A stretch of DNA of 64,000 bases from an uncultured Alsobacter sp. (GTDB lineage Bacteria; Pseudomonadota; Alphaproteobacteria; Rhizobiales; Beijerinckiaceae): NCBI RefSeq assembly GCF_945952055.1, contig NZ_CAMFHB010000024.1, positions 27,671 through 91,670 on the forward strand, read 5' to 3'. How positions within the stretch are numbered: the stretch's first letter is position 1; the number at the start of each line of letters is the position of its first letter. Below are positions 35,008 to 44,145 of this stretch, piece after piece. Below the pieces are notes generated by a model that made no database searches, had not been told where the DNA came from, and worked only from the letters and a program-made list of their open reading frames with translations. The position numbers were made by a program, and so were the translations under genes.

Positions 35008-35853
35008 ATGCCGTCCTTCAGGGTCCTCCTCGCATTCGCCGTGCTCTTCGCTCCCACCGTCGCCGTCGCGCAGTCGGGCGACGGCGGTCGCGGCAGCTAT
35101 CTCGTCAACGGCCTGATGGCGTGCGGCAGCTGCCACACGCCGAAGGGGCCGCAGGGCGACATCGCTGAGAAGGCTTTCTCGGGCGGTCTCACCTTCGACG
35201 AGGGGCCCTTCAAGGTCACGGCCTCCAACATCACGCCGGACCCGGAAACCGGGATCGGATCGTGGAGCGCCGACGATCTCAAGCGCCTGCTGCGGACCGG
35301 CGTCCGCCCCAACGGCGTCCCGCTGGCGCCGATCATGCCGACGGGCTTCTACGGGCTGATGAGCGAGGAGGACCTCGACCAGGCGGTCGCCTACCTCCGC
35401 TCCGTACCGGCCGTGAAGAACAAGGTGCCGGACCCGGTCTACCGCGCGGTCATTCCGCGCCAGGTGTTTCCCGGGGCGGAGAAGCCCTACACCGCGACCG
35501 ACATTCAGGCGCCCGTCGCCCGGGGCTTCTATCTCGCGACGCTCGCCCACTGCATGGAGTGCCACACCCCGATGGGACCGCGCGGACGCGACTTCGCCAA
35601 CGACCTCGGCAAGGGTGGGTTCGAGCTCAAGGGCCCGTGGGGCATCTCGATCTCCCGCAACATCACGCAGAGCACCACCAAGGGGCTGGGCGGCTGGACC
35701 GATGCCGAGATCAAGCGGGCCATCACGAAGGGGATCTCGAAGGACGGTTCGCACCTCGCGCCGCCGATGTCCTTCGCCTCCTACGAGCGCGCCAGCGAGG
35801 CCGACCTCGACGCCATCGTCGCCTGGCTGAGGACCCTGCCGGCCCGTGACTGA
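35008..35853 (+). CDS. Secreted dihaem cytochrome c
   Basis: About 281 residues. The signal peptide is MPSFRVLLAFAVLFAPTVAV (about 1-21). Two haem-binding motifs are CGSCH (39-43) and CMECH (182-186), each followed by a cytochrome c domain with ASNITPDPETGIGSWSADDL and SRNITQSTTKGLGGWTDAEI, typical of class I cytochromes associated with periplasmic alcohol or sugar dehydrogenases. It should pass electrons from a periplasmic dehydrogenase to the respiratory chain. No such dehydrogenase is adjacent, so the partner is elsewhere. The 85-base spacer to the flavin monooxygenase gives no clear sign of co-transcription. Confidence 0.93.
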   Translation: MPSFRVLLAFAVLFAPTVAVAQSGDGGRGSYLVNGLMACGSCHTPKGPQGDIAEKAFSGGLTFDEGPFKVTASNITPDPETGIGSWSADDLKRLLRTGVRPNGVPLAPIMPTGFYGLMSEEDLDQAVAYLRSVPAVKNKVPDPVYRAVIPRQVFPGAEKPYTATDIQAPVARGFYLATLAHCMECHTPMGPRGRDFANDLGKGGFELKGPWGISISRNITQSTTKGLGGWTDAEIKRAITKGISKDGSHLAPPMSFASYERASEADLDAIVAWLRTLPARD

Positions 35854-35938
35854 AGCGGGGCTGTGCCGGCGCCCGCATTGACGCGGGAGGCGGCCGACCT
35901 TATGCCGCGCTCGGAACCGAGCGCGAGACCAAGAAGCG

Positions 35939-37219
35939 ATGTCGCAGCCTTTCGTGTTGATCGCCGGCGGCGGCATCGGGGGGCTCGCCACCGCGCTCAC
36001 CCTGCACCAGATCGGCGTGCCCTGCAGGGTCTTCGAGACCGTTCAGACCCTGCGGCCCCTGGGCGTGGGCATCAACCTGCAGCCCAACGCCGTCCGCGAG
36101 CTGTACGACCTCGGCATCACGGCCGCCGACCTCGACACGATAGGCCTGCCGGCCCGGGAATGGGCGCTCGTCGGCCTCAACGGCAAGGACATCTATTCGG
36201 AGCCGAGGGGGCTCGACGCCGGCTACCGCTGGCCGCAATACGCCGTGCACCGGGGCGCGCTGCAGATGCTCCTCTACCGGACGGTGATCGAGCGCCTGGG
36301 ACCGGACGCGGTGCGTACGGGCGAGCGGGTGGTCGGCTACGCGAACCGGCCCGATGGCGTGACGGCCTCGATCCGGAAGGCCGACGGCACGACCGCCGAG
36401 GTGAATGGCACGCTGCTGGTGGCGGCCGACGGCCTGCATTCCGCCGTCCGCGCGCAGATGCATCCGGGCCAGCCCCCGATCCACTGGGGCGGCGCGGTGA
36501 TGTGGCGCGGCACCAGCCCGGGCTATCCGGTGCGCACCGGCGCGTCCTTCGTCGGCTTCGGCACGCACAGGCACCGCGTCGTGTTCTACCCGATCTCGCC
36601 CGCCGATCCGGCGACGGGGCTTGCGACGATCAACTGGATCGCCGAGGTCACGTTCGACAACTCCGCCGGCTGGACCCAGGGCGACTGGAACCGCCGGGTC
36701 GAGATCGACGACTTCATCCATCACTTCGCGGACTGGAGCTACGACTGGATCGACGTTCCCGCCATGCTGCGGCGCGCCGAGGTCGTGTACGAGTATCCGA
36801 TGATCGACCGCGACCCGGTGCCGACCTGGCAGGACGGCCGCGTGGCGCTGCTCGGCGATGCCGCCCACGTCATGTATCCGACCGGGTCGAACGGCGCGAG
36901 CCAGGCCATCGTCGACGCGCGCGTCCTCGGCTCCTGCCTGGTCGAGCACGGCGTGACCGAGGCGGCCCTGGCGCGCTACGACGGGCTGCTCTGCAAGGAC
37001 ATCTCGGCCGTCGTCCTGCGCAACCGCGGCGCCGGCCCGTTCGGCCTGCTCAACATCGTCGACGAACGCTGCGGCGGCACCTTCGAGGCCATCGACGACG
37101 TGATCTCGCCCGCGGAGCGCGACGAATTCATGGCCCGCTACAAGGCGGCGGCCGGCTTCGCCAAGGACCGGCTGAACGGCGCGGCCCCGACGATCGCGCC
37201 GGGCGCACGGGTGCGGTGA
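35939..37219 (+). CDS. FAD-dependent aromatic-type monooxygenase (UbiH/PHBH-like)
   Basis: About 426 residues. The FAD ADP-binding motif is GGGIGG (10-15), and the second FAD motif is ALLGDAAHVMYPTGSNGASQA with Asp near 307. The family, class A flavin hydroxylases, inserts oxygen with NAD(P)H; substrates include hydroxybenzoates, salicylates and nicotinates. I chose the ATG at 35939 because the FAD motif begins there, though the upstream ribosome site is weak (AAGAAG). The neighbouring M24-type hydrolase converges on it. The substrate cannot be identified from sequence. Confidence 0.9.
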   Translation: MSQPFVLIAGGGIGGLATALTLHQIGVPCRVFETVQTLRPLGVGINLQPNAVRELYDLGITAADLDTIGLPAREWALVGLNGKDIYSEPRGLDAGYRWPQYAVHRGALQMLLYRTVIERLGPDAVRTGERVVGYANRPDGVTASIRKADGTTAEVNGTLLVAADGLHSAVRAQMHPGQPPIHWGGAVMWRGTSPGYPVRTGASFVGFGTHRHRVVFYPISPADPATGLATINWIAEVTFDNSAGWTQGDWNRRVEIDDFIHHFADWSYDWIDVPAMLRRAEVVYEYPMIDRDPVPTWQDGRVALLGDAAHVMYPTGSNGASQAIVDARVLGSCLVEHGVTEAALARYDGLLCKDISAVVLRNRGAGPFGLLNIVDERCGGTFEAIDDVISPAERDEFMARYKAAAGFAKDRLNGAAPTIAPGARVR

Positions 37220-37288
37220 GGCTCCGGCCCATGGCCTTGCCCGTCGGTGCGGGCAAGGTCGCCGCCGGTCGGCGGGCCGCTGCGCACA

Positions 37289-38674
37289 TCAGAGCGTCAG
37301 GAAGCTCCACTCCCGGCTGAACGGCACCCGGCTCATCAGCACGCCACCCTTCTCCGTCACGAGGATCGTGTCGCTGGGGTTGATGCCGAGCCCGCGCTGT
37401 GTGTCGTAGAGGCCGGGCTCCACGCTGAACATCATGCCCGCCTCGATCGGCGTCTCGTCGCCCAGCGACAGGCACGGCATCTGGTGGCCTTCGTGGTTCA
37501 TCCCCTGGCCATGGCCCGGGCGGTGATAGATGTAGTCGGCCATGCCGTGCTTCACCTGGTAGGCATGGACGTCGTGGGCGACGTCGCAGCAGCGCCGGCC
37601 GGGGCGGCAGCCCTCGACCATGATCTGGGCGGTGTCGGCCACCACCTGCCACATCTTCTCCTGGTGGGGCGCCACCGGAGCGATCTGGTAGTTGCGGTAG
37701 CACTCGCCGCCATAGCCTCCGAGATACATGTCGGAGTTGACGTAGAGCGGCTCGCCGCGCTGGACGCGGTTGCAGAAGAACTGGTTGGGGTGGGGGTAGG
37801 CGGTCGCGGGCCCGCAGCGCACGTAATGCGCGGTCACGTCGACCCCGATGGCGCTGTGGGGCTTTCCGTCGCGCTGCACGTCCTGCAGGAGCAGGTGGAT
37901 GCCGAAGATGCGCATCACCATGCCGATCTCGAAGTCCGTCGCATCGGTTCCGCGCGCCAGGATGTAGTCGCGGGCGAAGCAGTGCAGCCGGTCGAAGTAC
38001 CGGTAGACCCGCTGGGTGAGCGCGACCTCCTCGGGCGTCTTGCGGGCGCGCATGGCCTGGCAGGGCGCCGCGATGGGCACGAAGGTGACGCCCGGCAGGA
38101 TGGCCTCGATCGCGGCGCGCTCGGCCTCGCCCAGCGTCGCGTCGATGCCGATGGTGCGGTAGCCCTTGCCCTTCAGGTTCTCGAGCATCCAGGCGAAGAG
38201 ATCGACCCGGTTGCCCGGCGTCACGCGCCCTTCGTTCGGGTAGCCGTCGGCCGCGTGCGGATCGCAGAAATAGGTGGTGCAGCTCGTCGCCCACCAGGCC
38301 TCGACCAGGGCGAGGTCGATGCGCGGGATGAACCAGTGGGCGGCGTCGGCCTCGCGCGCCGGCAGCAGCACCCAGGAGCGGCGCGAGTCACCGCCGCGGA
38401 AGCAGCCGGTGAAGTAGATCTGGTTGAACTTCGTCGCCAGCAGGATGGCGTCGACCTCCGGCAGCCGCGCCTTCAGGGCCTCGGCGCGGTCCTGGTACCA
38501 GCGAAGCGGCAGGCGGTCGGTCCCGAAAGGCGCCGGCTCGGGCTGCAACGGCCGATCGACGAGCAGCGCCGCCGACGGCGAGGCCGCCGGGTCGCGATAC
38601 GTCTGTGCGAGCGCGACGGCGGCATCGAAGCCGGAGCCGATCGCGCGCAGGGCGTGGGTGAGGTCGCTGTCCAT
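37289..38674 (-). CDS. M24 (pita-bread fold) family hydrolase with altered metal site
   Basis: About 461 residues. A creatinase-like N-domain (about 1-200) precedes a C-terminal pita-bread domain. Of the five canonical dinuclear-metal ligands (Asp, Asp, His, Glu, Glu), I see Asp315 (NSDMYL), Glu324 in place of the second Asp (GGECYRN), His388 (PGHGQG), Glu419 (FSVEPG) and Ser434 in place of the last Glu (NPSDTI). The protein may bind one metal or none and act on something other than a peptide bond, as creatinase does. I chose the ATG at 38674; a TTG two codons upstream is possible. Its divergent neighbour is the LysR gene upstream on the same strand, with no clear operon partner. Confidence 0.85.
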   Translation of the reverse strand: MDSDLTHALRAIGSGFDAAVALAQTYRDPAASPSAALLVDRPLQPEPAPFGTDRLPLRWYQDRAEALKARLPEVDAILLATKFNQIYFTGCFRGGDSRRSWVLLPAREADAAHWFIPRIDLALVEAWWATSCTTYFCDPHAADGYPNEGRVTPGNRVDLFAWMLENLKGKGYRTIGIDATLGEAERAAIEAILPGVTFVPIAAPCQAMRARKTPEEVALTQRVYRYFDRLHCFARDYILARGTDATDFEIGMVMRIFGIHLLLQDVQRDGKPHSAIGVDVTAHYVRCGPATAYPHPNQFFCNRVQRGEPLYVNSDMYLGGYGGECYRNYQIAPVAPHQEKMWQVVADTAQIMVEGCRPGRRCCDVAHDVHAYQVKHGMADYIYHRPGHGQGMNHEGHQMPCLSLGDETPIEAGMMFSVEPGLYDTQRGLGINPSDTILVTEKGGVLMSRVPFSREWSFLTL

Positions 38675-38773
38675 GGGCAATCCGTTGCAGTGCAGGTCCG
38701 GGCACGCGCGCCGATGGCACGGCCGCTGCGATGTTCATCCGGGCGCGGCGCTTCGATCAAGTCCGCATCGGCG

Positions 38774-39716
38774 TCAGGCCGGGCCTGGGTCCGTCCCGCG
38801 CTCGGCGGCGCCGTGCTCGATGCATTCCTCCACCGTCGCCGTGAGGCGGTCGAGCAGCCAGCGGCCGGCGGGGCCGGGGGGACTGTCGGCGCGGTGGACG
38901 GCGCGCATGGGCGCCCTGACGCCATCGGGCCAGTCCTCCTGGCGGATCAGGACGAGCCGGCCGGCCGCGATGTCGTCCTGGACGAGATGCAGCGGCATGT
39001 TGCCCCAGCCCAGCCCCGCGATGAGGAAGGTCCGCTTGGCCCCGAGATCAGCCAGGCGCCACGGATTCCTGCCGATGACGCCGAAGTCCTTGCCCTTGGT
39101 CAGGCCGGACCTGTCGCTCAGCACGAGCTGGACGTGGCGGGCGAATTCGTCGCGCGCGACGGGCGAGGGCGCCGCGGCCAGGGGATGGCCGGGCGCCACG
39201 ACCGTGACCATCCGGATCGACAGCAGGTGTTCCTTCACGAGCTGCGGAGGCACGTCGGGCATGAAGCCTGCCACCGCGAGCGAACACCGCCCCTCGAGGA
39301 CCGGCAGGAGGATGCCTCCCAGCGCCTCCACCTCGACGCGCAGGGGGGTCTCCGGGAACGCGATGCTGAAGTCGCGGACGGCGCGCGCGAACACCTGGAT
39401 GGGGAACATCACGTCCAGCGCCACCGCGAGCTCGGGCTCCAGCCCGCCGCCGAGCGCCCGGGCCTTTCCCTTCAGCGTGCCGACCTGGCGGGTGATCGCG
39501 CGGGCGTCGGCGACCAGCGCCTGGCCCTCGCGCGTGAGTACCGGGTAGCGCGACGACCGATCGAAGAGCTTGACGCCCAGCTGGGCCTCCAGGTTGGCCA
39601 GCGTCTGGCTGACCACCGACTGGGAGCGCTTGAGGCGGCGGCCGGCCGCGGAAAAGCTCCCTTCGTCCGCCGCGGCGAGGAAGGTGAGGATCTGGTCCAG
39701 GGTGAGGGCGTCCAGC
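38774..39716 (-). CDS. LysR-type transcriptional regulator
   Basis: About 313 residues. The winged HTH is [20 protein letters not shown] with [20 protein letters not shown]. The effector domain follows from about residue 90. I chose the GTG at 39716 because GGAG lies seven bases upstream. An ATG at 39737 is in frame and would add MDRWRPA, but it lies inside the perfect operator-like palindrome 39734-39752, which argues against it as the start. It is divergent from the azoreductase gene at 39845, the classical arrangement for a LysR regulator and its target. The effector could be a quinone or azo compound, by analogy only. Confidence 0.9.
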
Positions 39717-39733
39717 ACGGCCGGTCTCCATCT

Positions 39734-39752
39734 ATCCATCGGTCTGACCGAT
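39734..39752. promoter_or_regulatory. Perfect LysR-box palindrome between LysR and azoreductase genes
   Basis: The arms CCATCGGTC and GACCGATGG are perfectly complementary around a single T. The core TCGGTCTGACCGA fits the T-N11-A rule of LysR sites. It lies in the divergent region 39717-39844, so it can control both genes. It also contains the upstream alternative ATG of the regulator. Confidence 0.75.
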
Positions 39753-39844
39753 GGTTCGCATTCAGAGATAGTGGCTACAACGATCCTGCCCGCATGCCTA
39801 GCTTCGATGCACCGCAGCAAGCGCTGCCCATCGAAAGCACGACC

Positions 39845-40453
39845 ATGAAGCTCCTCCACATCGATTCGAGCATCCTCGGCGCCGGCTCGGCGAGCCGCCG
39901 CCTCACCTCCCTCATCGTCGAGGCCGAAACCGCGCGCCACCCCGGCCTCGAGGTCGTCCGCCGCGACCTCGGCAGCGCCCCGGTGTCCCATCTCACGGGC
40001 GAGCATCTCGCGGCCCTGCACGGCGCCGTGCCGGAAAGCGCGAGCGTGCGCGACGACGTGGCGGCGGGCGAGGCCGTCCTCCAGGAGTTCCTGGCCGCCG
40101 ACATCGTGGTCGTGGGCGCCCCGATGTACAATTTCTCGGTGCCGAGCCAGCTCAAGGCCTGGATCGACCGGATCGCCGTGGCGGGCCGCACCTTCCAGTA
40201 TTCCGAGAAGGGCCCGGTGGGGCTCGCCGGCGGGAAGGTCGTCATCGTGGCGTCCACCCGCGGCGGCTTCTACGGGCCGGGAACCGCGATGGCCGCGCTC
40301 GACCACCAGGAGAGCTACCTCCGGTCGGTCTTCGGCTTCCTGGGCATCACCGACATCCGCTTCGTCCGGGCCGAGGGCGTGGCGCTCGGCGAGGAGCAGC
40401 GCGCCCGCTCGATGGACGATGCGGCCCGGGCAATCGAAGGGCTGGCCGCGTGA
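39845..40453 (+). CDS. azoR: FMN-dependent NADH-azoreductase
   Basis: About 202 residues, the length of the AzoR family (Escherichia coli AzoR is 201). It is a flavodoxin-like quinone/azo reductase acting by two-electron transfer. The N-terminal [18 protein letters not shown] forms the FMN phosphate loop, the signature [18 protein letters not shown] is intact, and [13 protein letters not shown] contacts the flavin. The ATG at 39845 begins a compact gene; no strong ribosome site is visible. It lies divergent to the LysR gene with a palindromic operator between, which suggests induction by quinone, nitro or azo stress. Confidence 0.93.
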   Translation: MKLLHIDSSILGAGSASRRLTSLIVEAETARHPGLEVVRRDLGSAPVSHLTGEHLAALHGAVPESASVRDDVAAGEAVLQEFLAADIVVVGAPMYNFSVPSQLKAWIDRIAVAGRTFQYSEKGPVGLAGGKVVIVASTRGGFYGPGTAMAALDHQESYLRSVFGFLGITDIRFVRAEGVALGEEQRARSMDDAARAIEGLAA

Positions 40454-40695
40454 CGTCCGGCCGTCCCGCCTCCAGGCGGGGCATGGCGAGAACCGTCCGG
40501 CCTCGCGTGCCGCGCCACGCGCACGGGCGTCCGGACTGAGACCCTGGCGGGTGCCGAGGTGCGCCACCTTGTCGCCCGCCGCATGGGAGGGCCTGCGCCG
40601 GAGCGTCCGGGGCGACTATACTCGTCGCCTCGACGCGTCGTGAAATCGGCGGTCAGGCTCGCTGCCTGTCCGCCCGCCAGGCAAAGGAACGCCCC

Positions 40696-41535
40696 ATGTC
40701 CCATCCAGCCCTCGCCTCCGGGCGGACCGCCATCGTCACCGGCGGCGCCTCGGGGATCGGCCGCGCGGCGGCCGCCGCGCTGGCGGCCCGCGGCATGGCC
40801 CTGGCCGTCATCGACGTGCCGGGTCCCACGCTCGACGCCGCCGTGGCCGAGCTCGCGGCCGCCGGCGCAAAGGTCCTGGCGTTGCCCCTCGACGTCTCGG
40901 ACCGCTCGGCGCTGGAGGCCGCGAGCGCGCGCATCGCCGCGGAGCTGCCGCCCGCAACCGTCGTCATGAACAATGCGGGGCGCTCCGAAGCCTCGTCGTG
41001 CCTGGGCGATCCCGGCGCGTTCGACCGCATCCTGGCGACCAACATGTGGGGCGTGATCCACGGCACGCAGGTCTTCGCCCCGCTGCTGCTGGCGCACGGC
41101 GAGCCCGGCGTCATCGTCAACACCGGCTCCAAGCAGGGCATCACCACGCCGCCGGGAAATCCCGCGTACAACGTCTCCAAGTCCGCCGTGAAGACCTTCA
41201 CGGAGGCGCTGGCGCACGAACTGCGCAACCGGGAGGGCTGCCGGGTCAGCGCCCACCTGCTCATCCCCGGATGGGTCCACACGGGCCTGACCGCCCGGCA
41301 GGGCCAGCCCAAGCCCGACGGGGCCTGGACGCCCGAGCAGACCGTGGACTTCTTCCTGGAGAGCCTCGCCCGGGGTGACTTCTACATCCTGTGCCCGGAC
41401 AACCAGACGCCGCGCGCCCTCGACGAGAAGCGCATGGCCTGGGCCGTCGGCGACATCATCGAGAACCGGCCCGCGCTCTCGCGCTGGCACGCGGACTGGG
41501 CGCAGCCCTTCGCCGACCACTTGGCGAAGGGCTGA
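40696..41535 (+). CDS. Short-chain dehydrogenase/reductase
   Basis: About 279 residues. NAD(P)-binding TGGASGIGRA, then VMNNAGRS and a catalytic NTGSKQG Ser with YNVSKSAVK (Tyr-x-x-x-Lys). A C-terminal TPEQTVDFFLESLARGDFYI segment is seen in glucose/ribitol-type and other classical SDRs. It is alone on the plus strand, 242 bases after the azoreductase gene, and converges on the M20 gene; repeat C lies between. No substrate can be named. Confidence 0.9.
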   Translation: MSHPALASGRTAIVTGGASGIGRAAAAALAARGMALAVIDVPGPTLDAAVAELAAAGAKVLALPLDVSDRSALEAASARIAAELPPATVVMNNAGRSEASSCLGDPGAFDRILATNMWGVIHGTQVFAPLLLAHGEPGVIVNTGSKQGITTPPGNPAYNVSKSAVKTFTEALAHELRNREGCRVSAHLLIPGWVHTGLTARQGQPKPDGAWTPEQTVDFFLESLARGDFYILCPDNQTPRALDEKRMAWAVGDIIENRPALSRWHADWAQPFADHLAKG

Positions 41536-41543
41536 GGCCGCCT

Positions 41544-41643
41544 GGAGCATTTTCCGACGAAGTGGACTCCGGTTCGTCGCAAGAAAGTGCGAAAGAACAA
41601 CAACTTGGAGCGGTGAACCTGATGCAGTCAGGTCGACCGTTCT
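41544..41643. repeat. Intergenic repeat, family C
   Basis: A sequence beginning GGAGCATTTTCCGACGAAGT and continuing through GGTTCGTCGCAAGAAAGTGCG to GGAGCGGTGAACCTGATGCA. I recognise it as the GAGCATTTTC...GGTTCG...GAGCGGT type element scattered through Hyphomicrobiales genomes. It is more AT-rich than its surroundings. It fills the gap between the convergent SDR and M20 genes and ends at the M20 stop codon. Confidence 0.7.
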
Positions 41644-43096
41644 AGCGCCGCGAGGAGCTCGTGGGCACGCCGACGCCGTCGGGCAGAGGGCTGCGATAGG
41701 GGCCGCCGCCGCGCCGCGCCACGAGTTCGGCCTTGGCCCGCGCCAGGAGGTCGGGGTCGGAGATGGCGCGGGCCGCCGTGGCGGCCATCACCTTGGCCGC
41801 CACCACCATCGCCTTGTGGGCGGCGGGCAGCTTGCCCTGGGTCACCGTCTGCCAGTTGTGGAAGGGCGTGCCGACGGCGGCGGTCGCCGTCAGGCACTGC
41901 GCGGTCGGCACCACCCAGCTCACGTCGCCCACGTCCGTCGAGCCCGGCAGCAGGCCGGGCTTGTCGGGCAGGGGCAGGATCGCGTCGTGGAGCGAGCGGG
42001 GATAGTCGGCTGGCCCGCCGAACGAGTCCGCGGCGGCGCGGACGTCCTCGTCGGTGATCGCCACGGCCCGCAGCCGGTCGGCGAAGGCGAAGTCCGCCGC
42101 GTCGAACCGCGGCGGGCCGATCGCCTGGAACTCCTCGTCCATGGCTTCCTCCAGGGCCCGGTTGGGCAGCACGTTGGAGGTCGCGCGGTCGAACACCATC
42201 TCCACGCTCGTCTCGGTCATCAGCGCCGCGCCGTCGGCGATCTTGCGCACCCGCTCGAACAGCCGCTGCACGTCGTCGAGCCGCGGCGCGCGCACCAGGT
42301 AGAGCCCCTCGGCGGAGGCCTGAACGACGTTGGGCGAGATGCCGCCAGTGCCGGTGATGGCGTAGTGCACGCGTGCCTCCGGAGGCATGTGCTCGCGCAT
42401 GAAGTTGACGCCGACGTTCATGAGCTCCAGCGCGTCGAGCGCGCTGCGGCCTACATGGGGGCTGATGCCGGCGTGCGACGCCCGTCCGGTGAAGCGGAAA
42501 TAGGCCTGGATGTTGGCCAGCGTCGAGGCCGACATGACCGCGTTGTAGACGCAGGGATGCCAGCAGAAGGCCGCGTCGAGATCGTCGAACGAACCGGCCC
42601 GCGCCATGTAGGTCTTGCCCGACCCGCCTTCCTCGGCGGGGCAGCCGTAGTAGCGCACCCGCGCCCGCACGCCGCTCTCGGCCAGCGCGTCGCGCAGCGC
42701 CACGGTGGCGAGCAGCGAGGCCGCGCCGAGCAGGTTGTGGTGGCATCCGTGCCCGTTGCCGCCCTCCTCGAGGGGCCTCTGCTCCGTCGCGCCGGCTTCC
42801 TGCGACAGCCCGGCCAGCGCGTCGAACTCACCCAGGAAACCGATCGTCACGTCGCCTTCGCCGGCCTCCGCCATGAACGCCGTCGGGATCCCGGCCAGAT
42901 CGCGCGTGATGCGGAAACCCTCGGCCTCCAGCGCGCGCACGTGCTCCTCCATGGAGCGCGTTTCCTCGAAGCGCAGCTCGGGCATGCCCCAGATCCGGTC
43001 GCTGAGAGCGACGAAGGCCGGGGCCTTGCGGTCCGCGCAGCGGGCCACGTGGTCCGTCTCGAGGACGGCGTTGCGCAGGGAAGGGGTCACGGACAT
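41642..43096 (-). CDS. M20 family amidohydrolase, AbgB (aminobenzoyl-glutamate utilization) type
   Basis: About 484 residues, matching the AbgB length. The M20 metal site appears in GFLGEFDALAG, HGCHHNLLGAAS and YYGCPAEEGGSGK, with DVGDVSWVVPTAQC in the C-terminal catalytic half. AbgB is one subunit of p-aminobenzoyl-glutamate hydrolase; relatives cleave other N-acyl amino acids. No AbgA partner is seen. It lies 41 bases downstream of the second Dpp importer's last ATPase gene on the same strand, so it probably hydrolyses what that importer brings in. The product may be an amine plus a carboxylate. Confidence 0.9.
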   Translation of the reverse strand: MSVTPSLRNAVLETDHVARCADRKAPAFVALSDRIWGMPELRFEETRSMEEHVRALEAEGFRITRDLAGIPTAFMAEAGEGDVTIGFLGEFDALAGLSQEAGATEQRPLEEGGNGHGCHHNLLGAASLLATVALRDALAESGVRARVRYYGCPAEEGGSGKTYMARAGSFDDLDAAFCWHPCVYNAVMSASTLANIQAYFRFTGRASHAGISPHVGRSALDALELMNVGVNFMREHMPPEARVHYAITGTGGISPNVVQASAEGLYLVRAPRLDDVQRLFERVRKIADGAALMTETSVEMVFDRATSNVLPNRALEEAMDEEFQAIGPPRFDAADFAFADRLRAVAITDEDVRAAADSFGGPADYPRSLHDAILPLPDKPGLLPGSTDVGDVSWVVPTAQCLTATAAVGTPFHNWQTVTQGKLPAAHKAMVVAAKVMAATAARAISDPDLLARAKAELVARRGGGPYRSPLPDGVGVPTSSSRR

Positions 43097-43137
43097 GGGC
43101 GTATCCTCGTGGAAGGCACTGGCCTGGCGGTGGTGGT

Positions 43138-44145
43138 TCACGCGCCGGCGTTGAGATGGCAGGCCGACGCGCGGCCGGGGCCGATCGGCGCGAGGACGGG
43201 CGCCTCGCGGCGGCACCGCTCCGTCGCCGCGGGGCAGCGTGGGTGGAAGGCGCAGCCGGGCGGCGGCGCGAGCGGGGAGGGCAGTTCGCCCTTGATCGGC
43301 TCGTAGGCGCGTTCGCCCGCTTCCAGCACGGGCAGCAGCTCCAGCAGAAGCTTCGTGTAGGGGTGGTTGGGCGCCTCGAACAGCTCGGCCGTCGGCGCGA
43401 TCTCGACGACCCGGCCGAGATACATGATCACCACCCGGTCGCTGATGTGCTCGACCACGCCGAGATTGTGCGAGATGAACAGGTAGGTGAGGCCCAGCTC
43501 GTCGCGCAGGTCCATGAACAGGTTCAGGACCTGCGCCTGGATCGACACGTCGAGCGCCGCCACCGCCTCGTCGCAGACGATCAGCGACGGCTTCACGGCG
43601 AGCGCCCGGGTGATGCCGATGCGCTGGCGCTGCCCGCCTGAGAACTGGTGCGGGTAGCGGTCCACGTAGCCGCCCGGCAGCCCGACCTTCTGCAGGAGCC
43701 CGACGACGTAGTCGCGCCGGTCCGCCCGGCTCACCAGGCCGTGGGCCACCGGCGCCTCGCCGACGATGTCGAGCACCCGCATGCGCGGGTTCAGGGAGGC
43801 GAAGGGATCCTGGAAAATCATCTGCACGCTGAGCGCGAAGTCGCGCCGCTGCGCCGGGGTCATGTCGCCGGTCGCGACGCCGCGGTAGCGGATGCTGCCG
43901 GCGCTGATGCCGGTGATGCCCGCGATCATGCGCGCCACCGTCGACTTGCCGCAGCCCGACTCGCCGACGACGCCGACCACCTCGCCCGCCGCGACGGTGA
44001 GGTCGATGCCGGCGACGGCCCGCACGTCGACCGGCGCGATTCCGGCGCCGAACAGGTTGGCGATGTGGCCCGCCACTCCGACGGGCTTGGAAAAGGTCTT
44101 GGTGAGCCCGTCGAGCTCGAGCAGGGGCGTGGGGGCCTGGCTCAT
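43138..44145 (-). CDS. Dipeptide/oligopeptide ABC transporter ATP-binding protein (DppF-like)
   Basis: About 335 residues. Walker A GESGCGKST (61-69), signature FSGGQRQRIGI, Walker B LIVCDEAVAALD and LFISHNLGV; a C-terminal PGCAFHPRCPAATERC region is typical of Dpp/Opp ATPases. The ATG at 44145 overlaps the DppD stop (ATGA). It is fourth of five importer genes if the frameshifted DppC is counted, and precedes the M20 gene. Confidence 0.94.
   Translation of the reverse strand: MSQAPTPLLELDGLTKTFSKPVGVAGHIANLFGAGIAPVDVRAVAGIDLTVAAGEVVGVVGESGCGKSTVARMIAGITGISAGSIRYRGVATGDMTPAQRRDFALSVQMIFQDPFASLNPRMRVLDIVGEAPVAHGLVSRADRRDYVVGLLQKVGLPGGYVDRYPHQFSGGQRQRIGITRALAVKPSLIVCDEAVAALDVSIQAQVLNLFMDLRDELGLTYLFISHNLGVVEHISDRVVIMYLGRVVEIAPTAELFEAPNHPYTKLLLELLPVLEAGERAYEPIKGELPSPLAPPPGCAFHPRCPAATERCRREAPVLAPIGPGRASACHLNAGA

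Noticed and set aside
37289..38674. DMSP lyase DddP, another M24-fold enzyme
   Set aside because: Apart from the fold, the N-domain and metal-site context as I recall them do not match DddP, and no DMSP genes accompany it.
37247..39844. Long plus-strand open frame running into the azoreductase gene
   Set aside because: Only the part from 39845 encodes a recognisable protein. The rest is antisense to the M24 and LysR genes, which have solid motifs.
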